DNA from: Chloroflexota bacterium
Lineage (GTDB): Bacteria; Chloroflexota; Anaerolineae; Anaerolineales; UBA4823
NCBI GenBank assembly: GCA_029265355.1
Contig: JAJUJL010000002.1
Coordinates: 124,001 to 188,000 of the forward strand
DNA: 64,000 nucleotides
Direction of reading: 5' to 3'
The position numbers and the translations under genes are program-made. Shown one piece after another: positions 1-8,651 of the stretch (its first letter is position 1; each line of letters starts with the position of its first letter). The notes under the pieces were generated by a model. It saw nothing but the letters and a program-made list of their open reading frames with translations, did not search any database and was not told where the DNA came from.

Positions 1-140
1 ATTTCGGTGAGTGCAGGAGGCAGGCGAAGATCAGGGAAGCGATGCGCGGCTGGCACGGCCTGGAATAGATCTTCCAGGCTCTTTACGCCGATGGTGCGCA
101 ACATCGCCTCCCGCTCTGCGGGTGTGTGCGAGAAATACAT
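1..140 (-). CDS. gcvPA: Glycine dehydrogenase (decarboxylating) subunit 1, N-terminal part
   Basis: The first 46 or so residues are visible; the gene runs off the left edge. The reading begins MYFSHTPAEREAML and continues with a segment ending in FPDLRLPP, which is the typical start of the GcvPA half of the split P-protein. That enzyme is a PLP-dependent cytoplasmic glycine decarboxylase that passes the aminomethyl group to the lipoyl arm of GcvH. The start is the ATG at 140, preceded by a GGAGG a few bases upstream and 16 nt after the gcvH stop, so it is co-transcribed with gcvH and lies behind the same glycine riboswitch. The family call rests on a short fragment but the context is strong. 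Confidence 0.85.
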   Translation of the reverse strand, partial: MYFSHTPAEREAMLRTIGVKSLEDLFQAVPAAHRFPDLRLPPALTE

Positions 141-156
141 GGCGCCTCCGAAAAGT

Positions 157-546
157 TTACTCGCTGGCGGCGATTTTTGCCTGGTAAGCGCTGGCATCGA
201 GCAACCCATTCAGTTCGGAAGGATTGCTCAGCTCAACTTTTACCATCCACGCGCCACCGTACGGATCACTGTTCACCATTTCAGGTGTGTCGGGCAGTTT
301 TTCATTGATCGCCACGATCTTGCCGCTGACAGGCATATAGACATCTGCGGCGGCTTTTACCGATTCGATCGTTGCGCAGGAATCGCCTTTTGCGACCCTG
401 TCACCTTCGCTGACTAGGATTTCAACATACACGATGTCAGAGAGCTGCTCCTGGGCGTGATCGGTGATACCGACTGTGCCAATATTGCCTTCCACGCGAA
501 TCCATTCATCGTTTTCAGTGTATTTGAGTTCGGTCGGGATATTCAT
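157..546 (-). CDS. gcvH: Glycine cleavage system H protein
   Basis: This 129-residue lipoyl carrier shuttles the aminomethyl intermediate between the P, T and L proteins of the glycine cleavage system. The lipoylated lysine lies in the ESVKAAADVY segment near residue 63, and the N-terminal YTENDEWIRVEG and central GITDHAQEQLSDIVYVE blocks are canonical for the family. Length is normal. The start at 546 is chosen over an upstream in-frame ATG at 606 because CAGGAGG sits just before it and because the longer version would begin inside the terminator hairpin of the riboswitch. It is followed by gcvPA. No gcvT is visible in the window. Confidence 0.97.
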   Translation of the reverse strand: MNIPTELKYTENDEWIRVEGNIGTVGITDHAQEQLSDIVYVEILVSEGDRVAKGDSCATIESVKAAADVYMPVSGKIVAINEKLPDTPEMVNSDPYGGAWMVKVELSNPSELNGLLDASAYQAKIAASE

Positions 547-599
547 CTTATGGCCTCCTGTTCGGGTATATTGGGGATCAATGGCTGAAACAAAGAAAA

Positions 600-624
600 G
601 GCGCACGCATACATCGCGTGCGCC
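600..624 (-). terminator. Intrinsic terminator forming the riboswitch expression platform
   Basis: A perfect 9-bp GC-rich stem (600-608 with 616-624, loop of 7) is followed on the minus strand by CTTTTCTTTG. It lies between the second glycine aptamer and gcvH, exactly where a transcriptional expression platform is expected. Glycine riboswitches ahead of gcv operons usually act as ON switches, so ligand binding is expected to prevent this hairpin; the competing antiterminator pairing was not worked out. Confidence 0.8.
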
Positions 625-630
625 CCTGTC

Positions 631-815
631 GTATACCTGAGAGATTCAGACTGGTTCACAGCCTTTGCCCCTTCGGTGCCTGGCGTTCAACCATCGCCAG
701 ATGCTTTCCAGAGGTTTACAAAATCCGGGTCCCTGGTACCTGAGAGATTCCACCGGACAGCAGGTCCGGGTTGCCCCTTCGGTGCTCGCCTTGTGCGAGA
801 CTCTCCCCAGATTTC
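631..815 (-). promoter_or_regulatory. Tandem glycine riboswitch upstream of gcvH-gcvPA
   Basis: Read on the minus strand, two copies of the glycine aptamer core are present. Each contains GCACCGAAGGGGCAA (complement at 771-785 and 665-679) and then AATCTCTCAGGTA (complement about 736-748 and 634-646). The 5' copy is preceded by GGGGAGAGTCTCG, the usual P1/P2 strand. The two aptamers are joined by a short linker, the classical tandem arrangement. The element sits directly upstream of the terminator at 600-624 and the glycine cleavage genes, so the regulated metabolite and the pathway match. Confidence 0.96.
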
Positions 816-876
816 GCTAAGTTGTCATACAAATCATAAAGGGCAGTGGTCGAAAAGTCAAGTTAAGGAATAGTTG

Positions 877-1215
877 CTATGCCCAACCCTGGTTTTTCAT
901 GAGCTTGGTAATCACGGGCAGTTCCAGGTATTTGCCGTTGTAGGATTCGTACGCTGGCCAAAGCGTGACCAACCAGAACACAGGTGCGCACAGGCTTCCG
1001 AATCCAAAGGTGACAACAGTGAGGATCAAGTACAGCGCCCACAAGGCCACATTGGCGAGCAGAGATTGTACAGCATGATAGCGAACAAAGGGGCGGTTTT
1101 TCTTTTCTTCCATTAGCAGGACGATGATGGCGATAATCGGAATTGGGTAACCCAACGCGGCCCACAATTTATCGTCACTGGTGATTTCGGGGGTGCTGCT
1201 GAATTGACTATCCAT
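877..1215 (-). CDS. DUF4870-type small membrane protein
   Basis: A 112-residue protein with about three hydrophobic segments (near residues 20-35, 55-75 and 80-95) and the KNRPFVRYHAVQSLL block typical of DUF4870/Tic20-like membrane proteins. The function of that family is not known. The start at 1215 is preferred over the ATG at 1239 because AAGGAG lies 8 bases upstream of it. It is transcribed toward the glycine riboswitch but separated from it, and nothing links it to glycine metabolism. Confidence 0.8.
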   Translation of the reverse strand: MDSQFSSTPEITSDDKLWAALGYPIPIIAIIVLLMEEKKNRPFVRYHAVQSLLANVALWALYLILTVVTFGFGSLCAPVFWLVTLWPAYESYNGKYLELPVITKLMKNQGWA

Positions 1216-1328
1216 GGATGGTTCTCCTTGTTCTAACATAATGTCAGGGCGTTTTCACAAGATGCTTACAATCAATCATTATACAAGAATTCTTAGAAGA
1301 TGCGCACCTGTTCACCGGATTTGTTGCT

Positions 1329-2174
1329 TTAGAAATGTTGGCCTGACCGCCAAACCAGGATAAAGAGGAGAGTGAACAGCGTGCTGATTGCCAGTTGCCG
1401 GAGTCCGATAGCGGTTGGCTTAGCGCCAATGGCAGGTTTAAGCGTCCCCCAGATCGCCTCGGCGAACTGCAATGCGTATGGCGTGAAGATGTAACGAGGA
1501 AGCGTACCTGAAAACCCTAGCACCAGTGTGAGAAGGAAATTGAAGCCGGTGTACAGCAACGCCCGCCAGGCCATGCTGAATTTTTTGATGTTCGTGGGTT
1601 GCGCCTTCAGCTCTCGCTGCTCCAGACGCAGGTAAGCGTAGACAATCGATGCGGCAGATTGCAACCAACTCAAGGCCAACAACCACCAACCAAGTACGTC
1701 GGGATTCCCCACCCCCACCCAATAGCCCGCTGGCGCAGCCAGCGACAATACCCCGCTTCCCACCAGCTCGATGCCCATCTGGCGGCGCTCGGCGCGGCGG
1801 CTCACCAGGAAAAGGTGCCAGGCGAAGACAGGAATACCGGGAAGTGCCAGGATAAGGATGTAAGCGAATCCATTCAGAACCAGCCCAATGGTGGCCACCA
1901 GCGCGATTGTCCCGTAGACCAGCATCCAAAAACGCGCGGCCGGCAAATCTCGCCGCGAGCGGCGACCACTGTAGGCTTTGATTGCGATCGTGACCGGCTG
2001 CCGTATCAGAAACGCTGACATAGCCGCAACGATCAGGTAGATGCCTGGAAGGCTGAAGTGCTTGCCAGCAAATACCCCAATCAATAAGGGGCTCAGGATA
2101 AAAACCCAAGAGCCATGGTCGGCGGGCAAGGCAATGTGACGTTGCAGATATTTTTGGGTGAATGTGAGTTCCAT
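1329..2174 (-). CDS. YwiC-like membrane protein
   Basis: A 281-residue integral membrane protein with eight or nine hydrophobic segments. The N-terminal LPADHGSWVFILSPLLIG matches the characteristic block of the YwiC-like family (in which a His-Gly-Ala/Ser-Trp motif follows the first residues), and a loop with RRSRRD follows the second helix pair. Function is unknown; in Bacillus the namesake lies near the nar/fnr genes. It is the upstream neighbour of the DUF4870 gene on the same strand with a gap of about 110 nt, and diverges from the VOC gene. Confidence 0.75.
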   Translation of the reverse strand: MELTFTQKYLQRHIALPADHGSWVFILSPLLIGVFAGKHFSLPGIYLIVAAMSAFLIRQPVTIAIKAYSGRRSRRDLPAARFWMLVYGTIALVATIGLVLNGFAYILILALPGIPVFAWHLFLVSRRAERRQMGIELVGSGVLSLAAPAGYWVGVGNPDVLGWWLLALSWLQSAASIVYAYLRLEQRELKAQPTNIKKFSMAWRALLYTGFNFLLTLVLGFSGTLPRYIFTPYALQFAEAIWGTLKPAIGAKPTAIGLRQLAISTLFTLLFILVWRSGQHF

Positions 2175-2247
2175 TGCTGCAAATTATAGCTGATCAGGCT
2201 TTCGTGTACGTTGATCTGGCGCAAAGATGGGAGAAGCCAGGCGCAAT

Positions 2248-2277
2248 TTGCCTGAGTTGCCTGGTTCGGTATACAAT
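2248..2277 (+). promoter_or_regulatory. Candidate sigma70-type promoter
   Basis: TTGCCT at 2248-2253 and TACAAT at 2272-2277 are separated by 18 bases, about 50 nt upstream of the VOC-family start. The -35 element is imperfect, so this is only a candidate. Confidence 0.35.
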
Positions 2278-2328
2278 TAGTTGGTTGTAAATGATCGCAC
2301 GGCCAACGAGCCACTACGAGATAAACCG

Positions 2329-2700
2329 ATGTTCACCGATCAAATTGTTTTCTTGTTCACACAAGATTTGCCTGCCACTGCTCAATTCTACGAGCAATTG
2401 CTGGGCCTGGAACTGGCTCTCGACCAGGGAAATTGCCGAATTTACCGTGTTACAGCCAACTCATACATTGGATTTTGTGAGCGGGCGAAATCGGAAACAG
2501 CGCAGGATGGTATCATCCTTACATTGGTGACGCCTGATGTGGATGCCTGGTACGAGCGCCTGAGCAGCCTGGGTGTGCGCTTTGAAAAGCCGCCGGCATT
2601 CAACCCACGCTACCGGATATATCACTGTTTCCTGCGCGACCCAAATGGCTATATGCTGGAAATTCAGCGATTCGAAGATCCTGCCTGGCTAAGCGTATAG
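2329..2700 (+). CDS. VOC-family (glyoxalase/bleomycin-resistance fold) protein
   Basis: A 123-residue single VOC module. Two beta-alpha-beta-beta-beta halves are recognisable: TDQIVFLFTQDLPATAQFYE at the N-terminus and a second half with PDVDAWYERLSSLGVRF leading to FLRDPNGYMLEIQRF, the usual C-terminal metal-ligand strand. Such proteins act as dimers on small substrates, but the substrate cannot be read from sequence. The ATG at 2329 is preferred to the non-ATG start 48 nt upstream because homology to the fold begins there; the ribosome site is weak. It lies 40 nt before the ABC transporter genes and may be co-transcribed. Confidence 0.8.
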   Translation: MFTDQIVFLFTQDLPATAQFYEQLLGLELALDQGNCRIYRVTANSYIGFCERAKSETAQDGIILTLVTPDVDAWYERLSSLGVRFEKPPAFNPRYRIYHCFLRDPNGYMLEIQRFEDPAWLSV

Positions 2701-2740
2701 CCGGCGACTGCTACCACTACCGCTGTAAGGATATCCCCAA

Positions 2741-3514
2741 ATGAATGAGCAAGTTCTGATCGAGGCTTCAAACCTGACCAAGCAGTTTGGTGAAAAAATT
2801 GCGGTGAACAATATCAATTTCCAGGTTTTTCCTGGCGAGGTGTTTGGATTTCTGGGCCCGAATGGCGCTGGGAAGACAACGACCATCAAGATGATGGTTG
2901 GGCTGTTAAAACCTACCTCGGGTATTGTGCGGATCGCTGGCTTTGATATTCACCAGCAACCGCTGCCCGCGAAAGCTCTGACCGGATATGTGCCCGATAC
3001 TCCCAACCTGTATGCCAAGCTCTCTGGGAGAGAGTTTCTCACTTTTGTCGGCGATCTCTATGAAATCGAGCGCACGCAGATCCAACGCCGCATCGATGAG
3101 CTGCTACGGCTGTTCGATTTGGTGCAAGCTGGCGACGACACGATCGACACCTACAGCCATGGCATGCAACAAAAAACGGCCTTGGCGGCAGCGTTAATGC
3201 ACGATCCGCGAGTCCTGGTTTTGGATGAACCAACTGTCGGTCTGGACCCAAAGTCTGCACGGTTGATCAAAGATATTTTGCGCCAGCTCGCAGAGCGCGG
3301 CGCTGCGATCTTTCTCTCCACCCACATCCTGGAGATTGCTGAGCGAATGTGTGATCGAATTGGCATTATCAACCAAGGCGAATTAGTCGCTGTGGGCACC
3401 ATGGATGAATTACGCAGGCTCAATGGTCGCCAGGGGGTCGCCAGCCTGGAGGATATCTTCCTTGAGCTGACGGGTGGGGCAGAATATGCAGAGATATCAG
3501 AGGTGCTCAAGTGA
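2741..3514 (+). CDS. ABC-2 type transporter ATP-binding protein
   Basis: A 257-residue nucleotide-binding subunit. Walker A is GPNGAGKTT near residue 43, the signature loop is the variant YSHGMQQKTALAAAL, Walker B is VLVLDEPTVGLD and the H-loop is STHILE. The variant signature and the C-terminal tail are typical of ABC-2 exporters. It energises the membrane subunit encoded immediately downstream, whose GTG start overlaps this stop by 4 nt. The exported substrate is unknown. Confidence 0.93.
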   Translation: MNEQVLIEASNLTKQFGEKIAVNNINFQVFPGEVFGFLGPNGAGKTTTIKMMVGLLKPTSGIVRIAGFDIHQQPLPAKALTGYVPDTPNLYAKLSGREFLTFVGDLYEIERTQIQRRIDELLRLFDLVQAGDDTIDTYSHGMQQKTALAAALMHDPRVLVLDEPTVGLDPKSARLIKDILRQLAERGAAIFLSTHILEIAERMCDRIGIINQGELVAVGTMDELRRLNGRQGVASLEDIFLELTGGAEYAEISEVLK

Positions 3515-5268
3515 GCTCTGGACAACAGATTCCCGTCGTTGGTGAAAAACTGTGGCCCAGTGTATGGAAGCTGCTGCGTTTGCAGGTGTTGATCACCCTG
3601 GGAAGTTTCAAGAGGGCAAAGCCAGGCCGCAAGCTGGCGATCATCTTCGGTGTGCTTGGCGTCCTGATCTTTTTGGGTTTTGTCACTTTTCTAAGTTTCA
3701 TGATGCTGAAGTTTTTACTGTCGCCAGAGCTGGCGCAGTATTTTGGTGATGTACAGCCCCTGTTGGCGAGTGTGCCGGTTTCAGTGGTTGCGGCGAGTTT
3801 TTTGGGAGTGTTGTTCACCAGTTTCGGTTTATTGCTTCAGGCCCTGTACCTGGCAGGTGATATGGATTTCCTGCTGAGCGCGCCAGTACAGATTCGCGCC
3901 GTGTTCATCTCGAAACTGTTGCAAGCTGTGTTGCCAAACTTCAGTTTGATCCTCCTGTTCTCGTTACCCGTCTTATTTGGCCTGGCGGCAGCGTTGGACT
4001 ATGTTTGGCTGTTCTACCCGGTCTCGATCTTAACGATAATCGCCATGGCGCTGGCGGCCGCGGGGCTATCCAGTTTGATGGTGATGGTGGTGGTGCGCGT
4101 CTTCCCTGCTCGCCGGGTCGCCGAGGTGCTCGGGTTGGTAGTGGGCGTTTCGACTTTCATCTGTTCCCAATCCGGGCAGATTTTTAATTGGGTAGAAGTC
4201 GAATCCCAACAGGTTGCCCAAGCAGTGCAGGTGGTGAGGTGGTTCAACACACCCTGGTCGCCATTGGCCTGGGCGGGGAGAGGCTTGGTGAGCCTTGGGG
4301 AGGGCGATTGGACGGTGAGCCTGGTGTATTTGTCGCTCACCTTTTTTGCCAGCACGGGTATCTTCTACGTCTCGCTTGCCAGTTCAGAAAGGTTGTACTA
4401 TAGCGGCTGGGCCAGCTTACAGGGACAGGCGCGCCGGAAGAAGACTCAACCGGTTCGCCCTGCCCAAGTTAATGGGTGGCGCACACGAGTAGAGGGCTGG
4501 TTGCCTGCGCCTGTGCGTGCACTGGTGGTGAAAGATTACCTGGTTTTACGCCGGGACCTGCGCAATCTCTCGCAGTTGATTACCCCGCTTATCCTGGGCC
4601 TGTTGTATTCGTTCTGGTTTTTACGCGGCGCCAAGGAGGCCGTGGTGGGGCGAGGAGAAGCACCTGAGTGGTTTCTCGCCTCGGCGCGCCAGCTTGCGGA
4701 TTATGGCAACGTAGGTATCTCTCTTTTCGTGGGTTGGATGTTGCTAACGCGCCTTGGTATGATGGCGTTCTCACAAGAGGGCAAGAGTTTCTGGATCATC
4801 AAAGCTGCGCCGCTCAGTGCCCGGCAACTACTCACTGCCAAGTTTTTGATCGCCTACCTGCCCTCGGCATTGATGGGATTGCTGTTCTTGCTTGTGACAG
4901 CCATTATTAAGGGCGCCAGTCTTCGAGTGGTCTTGTTCGGCGCATTGGTAGTGCTGTTGTGCAATGCGGGCATGACTGGGCTGAACCTGGGTTTTGGAAT
5001 TGTTGGCGCGGTGCTGGATTGGGATGATCCTCGGAAGATGATCAGCGGGTCTGTGGGTTGCCTGGGTCCGCTTGTCAGTGTTATTTATGCCGGACTGGCT
5101 TTGGGTTTGTTTTTCATTCCCCCGGTGGTCGCGGTGATGTTACAGGTGCCGGAGCTGCTTGGCCAGCTTATGGGGTTGATCGCAGGGGGCGCCTTCAGCC
5201 TGGCTTTCATGATTGGAACCCCCTGGCTGCTTCGCAAACGCCTGTCTTACCTCGGTGAAGGGATATGA
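3511..5268 (+). CDS. ABC-2 type exporter permease, 585 aa
   Basis: A large membrane subunit with two sets of transmembrane helices, roughly residues 45-290 and 355-575, separated by a charged region with RRKKTQ. This looks like a fused double-length permease that would pair with two copies of the upstream ATPase. Translation starts at GTG 3511 inside the ATPase stop (GTGA overlap), implying translational coupling. It is typical of the putative ABC exporter permeases common in Gram-positive and Chloroflexi genomes; the substrate is not known. Confidence 0.85.
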   Translation: MSSGQQIPVVGEKLWPSVWKLLRLQVLITLGSFKRAKPGRKLAIIFGVLGVLIFLGFVTFLSFMMLKFLLSPELAQYFGDVQPLLASVPVSVVAASFLGVLFTSFGLLLQALYLAGDMDFLLSAPVQIRAVFISKLLQAVLPNFSLILLFSLPVLFGLAAALDYVWLFYPVSILTIIAMALAAAGLSSLMVMVVVRVFPARRVAEVLGLVVGVSTFICSQSGQIFNWVEVESQQVAQAVQVVRWFNTPWSPLAWAGRGLVSLGEGDWTVSLVYLSLTFFASTGIFYVSLASSERLYYSGWASLQGQARRKKTQPVRPAQVNGWRTRVEGWLPAPVRALVVKDYLVLRRDLRNLSQLITPLILGLLYSFWFLRGAKEAVVGRGEAPEWFLASARQLADYGNVGISLFVGWMLLTRLGMMAFSQEGKSFWIIKAAPLSARQLLTAKFLIAYLPSALMGLLFLLVTAIIKGASLRVVLFGALVVLLCNAGMTGLNLGFGIVGAVLDWDDPRKMISGSVGCLGPLVSVIYAGLALGLFFIPPVVAVMLQVPELLGQLMGLIAGGAFSLAFMIGTPWLLRKRLSYLGEGI

Positions 5269-5269
5269 T

Positions 5270-5641
5270 ATGACACCTGCTGAATGGTCAACCTATTGGG
5301 AAAATCTGTTGTGGATCGCCGCGATACTGGTCGTCTCTGGTTTATTTCTGTCGCTGCTGTTGCTAGGGTGGGTAGCCTGGCGCGTGAAAAAAGTCTATAT
5401 CCCGGCAGGCGCTTCCTTTGTGGAAGCCTTGAAAGTCACTCCGTTGGCTGTCGTCCTGTTATTGGACGTGTTGGATTTCTCCCTCGATTTTTTTGCAGCT
5501 CCCTTTTCTTGGGTAATTCTCGGGCGCCTGGGGCTAGCGCCGCTGCGCAATGTCACATTGATCGAGAGTCTGGTGCCGGGCACCCAGTTCCTGCCAACCA
5601 TGACACTGGCGTGGCTGGCTGTGCGAGTTTTCTCGCGCTAA
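5270..5641 (+). CDS. Small membrane protein of the ABC exporter operon
   Basis: A 123-residue protein with a strong N-terminal hydrophobic helix (IAAILVVSGLFLSLLLLGWV) and two further hydrophobic stretches around FVEALKVTPLAVVLLLDVL and TMTLAWLAVRVF. It begins 1 nt after the permease stop, so it belongs to the exporter operon. I do not recognise the family. Its stop codon overlaps the stop codon of the convergent MFS gene by 3-4 nt. Confidence 0.7.
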   Translation: MTPAEWSTYWENLLWIAAILVVSGLFLSLLLLGWVAWRVKKVYIPAGASFVEALKVTPLAVVLLLDVLDFSLDFFAAPFSWVILGRLGLAPLRNVTLIESLVPGTQFLPTMTLAWLAVRVFSR

Positions 5642-6996
5642 TCGGGATGCACCGATAGCTCTTCCAGGCGAGCCTGGTGGCTGGCTCTGCTGATGGGATA
5701 TCGCCAGGCGAAAGCAATTGCCATCACGAGCAACAAGGCTGGCACAGGGCCAGCGAAAAAGCGAATGGCCTGCACCGCTGCCTCCGGCTGGAGGGGCAGC
5801 GGTTGGTTTGTCGAGGGGGTGATATAGCCTGTGTAAGCCAGCGCCTGGCCCATACCCCATATCGCAGCGCCGGTGGCCAGTTTTTGAAAGAAGGAGGCGA
5901 AGGCATAGTATGACCCTTCTCGGCGCTGGCCTGTGCGCTGCTGGTCGTATTCCACCACATCCGGCACCATCGCCCAGGGGATGACATAAGCGGTAGCGAT
6001 GCCCCAACCGGCCAGGGCTGCCAGGACATACGCGAGCTGCACCTGGTCTGAGCGCAAGCCGGAGATGCCCAGCAACACGGCAATCCATGCCACCATACCG
6101 ATGATAAACGACCGTCGCTTGTCCATGACTTTGGCCAGCCAGACGACGACAGGGATGAACAGGATCGCCGAAGCCTGGGCGACCAGAACGAAATAATTCG
6201 CCTGTCCTGGGATGCGAAGATGATAACTGGCGAAATACACCAGCACTGCAGCAAGAATGCTGGCCGTTGTCCAGCTCAGCAAATACAACCCCATCACCAT
6301 TCGAAAGGGGGCATTGGACAGCGTTGTGCGCAGAGATTGCGCTGCAGGAAGTGCCGAGGGCAGCTCGCTGGCCGGCTTTTCCCGAGTAACTGAGAACACC
6401 ACCCAGGGTGGAATGATTGAGATCAGCCCCAGACCGATACCGATGATCAGATAGAGCAGTTTGGCATCTGTGATGTACCAGCTCAAAACGGTAGCAAGGA
6501 TGATCGCGCCCAGCGTGCCAGAGATTGAAAAAACCATGCGGTAGCCGTTGAGCGAGCTGCGCTCATCGTAATCCTGGGTGAGCTCTGGCGTCAGGGCATT
6601 GTAGCCGAGGTGCACGGCTGTGAATGCAGTGTCGAAAAGGATGTACACCGAGGTGTAATAAACAACCAACCCCAGCGGAGAAAAAGGTGGCACGATCCAC
6701 ATCAATATAAAACTTAGACCCAGCGGCAGCGCCCCGAAGAGCAGTAACACCCTGCGGCGTCCCCAGCGGGTGCGCAGGCGATCTGAGAAAATGCCAAACA
6801 GTGGATCATTGACGGCGTCCCAGATGCGGCTCAGTCCCACTGCCCAGGCCGCATCATCTGGCCGCAGGGCGGCCACATCGGTCAAGAAGTAGAGCTGGTA
6901 GAACATCAGAATTGCCAGGGGGATGCTCGTGCTCAGGTCGCCGGTGCTGAAGATGAGCTTTAGCCTGGCAGGGAGGTGGGGCGAAGATCGATCCAT
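5638..6996 (-). CDS. MFS transporter of the GPH (glycoside-pentoside-hexuronide:cation) family
   Basis: A 452-residue transporter with about 12 hydrophobic helices. The N-terminal DLSTSIPLAILMFYQLYFLTD, the DAVNDPLFGIFSDR motif and the RRRVLLLFGALPLG loop are characteristic of the MelB/GPH branch, which imports sugars or related solutes with a cation. The ATG at 6996 is chosen because AGGAAGG lies 8 nt upstream; the GTG at 7014 would place that ribosome site inside the gene. A hairpin at 7052-7081 separates it from the methyltransferase operon, so a joint function is possible but not shown. Confidence 0.88.
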   Translation of the reverse strand: MDRSSPHLPARLKLIFSTGDLSTSIPLAILMFYQLYFLTDVAALRPDDAAWAVGLSRIWDAVNDPLFGIFSDRLRTRWGRRRVLLLFGALPLGLSFILMWIVPPFSPLGLVVYYTSVYILFDTAFTAVHLGYNALTPELTQDYDERSSLNGYRMVFSISGTLGAIILATVLSWYITDAKLLYLIIGIGLGLISIIPPWVVFSVTREKPASELPSALPAAQSLRTTLSNAPFRMVMGLYLLSWTTASILAAVLVYFASYHLRIPGQANYFVLVAQASAILFIPVVVWLAKVMDKRRSFIIGMVAWIAVLLGISGLRSDQVQLAYVLAALAGWGIATAYVIPWAMVPDVVEYDQQRTGQRREGSYYAFASFFQKLATGAAIWGMGQALAYTGYITPSTNQPLPLQPEAAVQAIRFFAGPVPALLLVMAIAFAWRYPISRASHQARLEELSVHPD

Positions 6997-7051
6997 CGTG
7001 ACTGCCTTCCTCACGTGTGGGGTGGAAGCGGCATCATTTCATCCCAGGAAG

Positions 7052-7081
7052 AGGCAAGCCGCCTGGAAGGGCGGCTTGCCT
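7052..7081 (-). terminator. Terminator after the corrinoid methyltransferase operon
   Basis: Perfect 12-bp stem (7052-7063 with 7070-7081) and a 6-nt loop, between the end of the methyltransferase gene (7104) and the MFS start (6996). The minus-strand flank is CT-rich (CTTCC) rather than a clean U-run, so termination efficiency is uncertain. Confidence 0.65.
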
Positions 7082-7103
7082 GGGTATTTTCTATGCGGCT
7101 GGT

Positions 7104-7973
7104 TCAAGATTGTGCGGCGGCCTTGGCCTTCTCCCGGCGGCGAAAGGCCTGGATCCAGCGCATGGCGTAATCGTCCCTGCCCATCAGCAGATCGCATGCC
7201 ATCAGGGTGGTTTGTATCTCGGGCACCGTCGGATCGGTGATGGCGGCCGTTAAGCCGCGCGCGATGCCAAGCGCCAGGTAGGCAACGTTGATGATTTTAC
7301 GGTCGGGCAATCCAAAGGAGACATTGCTGGCGCCCAGGCTCAGGTTGACACCCAGCTCGCTCTGGATTAACTGCATGGAGTCAAGGGTAACCCGGCCGGC
7401 TTTGGAATCGGCTCCAACCGTCAGGGCCAGGCAGTCAATGACCACATCTTCGGCAGGGATGCCGAAATCTGCGGCGCGTTGCACCAACTTGCGCGCTACC
7501 GCCAGGCGATCGGCCGGTGTGGCAGGGATGCCCGACTCGTCGGTGATGACGCCGATCACCGCCGCGTGATACTTCTTGACCAGAGGCAGCACGCGCGACA
7601 TCATGCTCTCTTCAGCGGTGGTCGAATTGATCAGCGCCTTTCCCGGATAAATGGATAAGGCAGCTTCCAGGGCGTCTGGGTTGGCTGAGTCGAAACACAG
7701 AGGCACGTCGGTGACACCCAGCACTGCCTCGACCGCGCCTCGCAAAAGCGCAGGCTCATCCGCACCAGGAATACCAGCATTGACATCCAAGACCTGAGCG
7801 CCGGCGCTCACCTGGTTGATGGCGTCTTCTTGCACCAGGTCAAAACGGCTCTGCGCCATGCTTTCAGCAAGCTTCTTCCGCCGTGTAGGATTGATGCGCT
7901 CGCCGATGATGACAAACGGGTGATCCGGGCTGATGATGACCTGTTTGTCTTTATTGGTCAGTACAGTTTCCAT
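7104..7973 (-). CDS. Methyltetrahydrofolate:corrinoid methyltransferase (pterin-binding family)
   Basis: A 289-residue TIM-barrel enzyme of the dihydropteroate-synthase-like family. Visible blocks are IIGERINPTRRKKL near the N-terminus, VLDVNAGIPG, DSANPDALEAAL, KALINSTTAEE and LGASNVSFGLPDR, all hallmarks of MeTr/MtgA-type proteins that move a methyl group between a corrinoid protein and tetrahydrofolate. The gene follows the corrinoid protein after 6 nt. The likely role is to take methyl groups loaded on the corrinoid by the MttB-type enzymes and deliver them to H4folate (inference from context). Confidence 0.92.
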   Translation of the reverse strand: METVLTNKDKQVIISPDHPFVIIGERINPTRRKKLAESMAQSRFDLVQEDAINQVSAGAQVLDVNAGIPGADEPALLRGAVEAVLGVTDVPLCFDSANPDALEAALSIYPGKALINSTTAEESMMSRVLPLVKKYHAAVIGVITDESGIPATPADRLAVARKLVQRAADFGIPAEDVVIDCLALTVGADSKAGRVTLDSMQLIQSELGVNLSLGASNVSFGLPDRKIINVAYLALGIARGLTAAITDPTVPEIQTTLMACDLLMGRDDYAMRWIQAFRRREKAKAAAQS

Positions 7974-7979
7974 GGTGAA

Positions 7980-8609
7980 TTAATTTCCGAGAAGTTGACG
8001 AACGGTGCGCGTTGCTGAAGAAGCATCTGGCGCGAAGGCATCCGCGCCGATGCGGTTGGCATAATCCTGCGTAACAGGCGCGCCGCCGATGATCACCTTG
8101 ACGCTCTCGCGCAGCCCGGCGTCTTTGAGGGCCTGGATGGTTTTCTCCATATTGCTCATGGTGGTGGTCAGCAAGGCAGACATACCAACCACCTGGGCGC
8201 CTTCTTGGGCAGCTTTTACAAAGGCTTCTGGCGACACATCCACTCCCAGATCCTTGACCTCGAATCCAGCGCCTTCCAGCATCATCGCCACGAGGTTTTT
8301 GCCGATATCATGCAGGTCGCCCTTGACCGTACCGATAGCGACTTTGCCCGCTGATTTGATGCTGCTCTCTGCCAGGTAGGGCTTGAGGTGATTAAGTCCA
8401 GCCTGCATCGCGCGGGCGGCGATCAGCATCTCGGGGACGAAGAAATCGCCTTCCTCAAAACGGCGGCCAACCTCATCCATGGCAGCGATCAGCGCCTGGT
8501 TCAAGATGGCATCCGCGGCTACACCAGATGCCAAGGCGGCTTTGACGCCAGCTTCCACGGCGGGCGCCTGGCCATTGATGACATTTTCGTAGATATCTTT
8601 CAGTTCCAT
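7980..8609 (-). CDS. Cobalamin-binding (corrinoid) methyl carrier protein, MttC/MtbC-like
   Basis: A 209-residue protein with an N-terminal helical B12-binding cap (residues 1-85, including EEGDFFVPEMLIAARAM) and a C-terminal Rossmann-like domain. The cobalt-ligand motif DLHDIGKN lies near residue 100, followed by GMSALLTTTM and IIGGAPV. It is the methyl carrier between a substrate-specific methyltransferase and the folate methyltransferase encoded next. Normal length. The start ATG at 8609 has GAGAGG upstream. Confidence 0.95.
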   Translation of the reverse strand: MELKDIYENVINGQAPAVEAGVKAALASGVAADAILNQALIAAMDEVGRRFEEGDFFVPEMLIAARAMQAGLNHLKPYLAESSIKSAGKVAIGTVKGDLHDIGKNLVAMMLEGAGFEVKDLGVDVSPEAFVKAAQEGAQVVGMSALLTTTMSNMEKTIQALKDAGLRESVKVIIGGAPVTQDYANRIGADAFAPDASSATRTVRQLLGN

Positions 8610-8651
8610 GATGTATCCTCTCGATTGATATGGGTTGTTATGTGGCGATTC

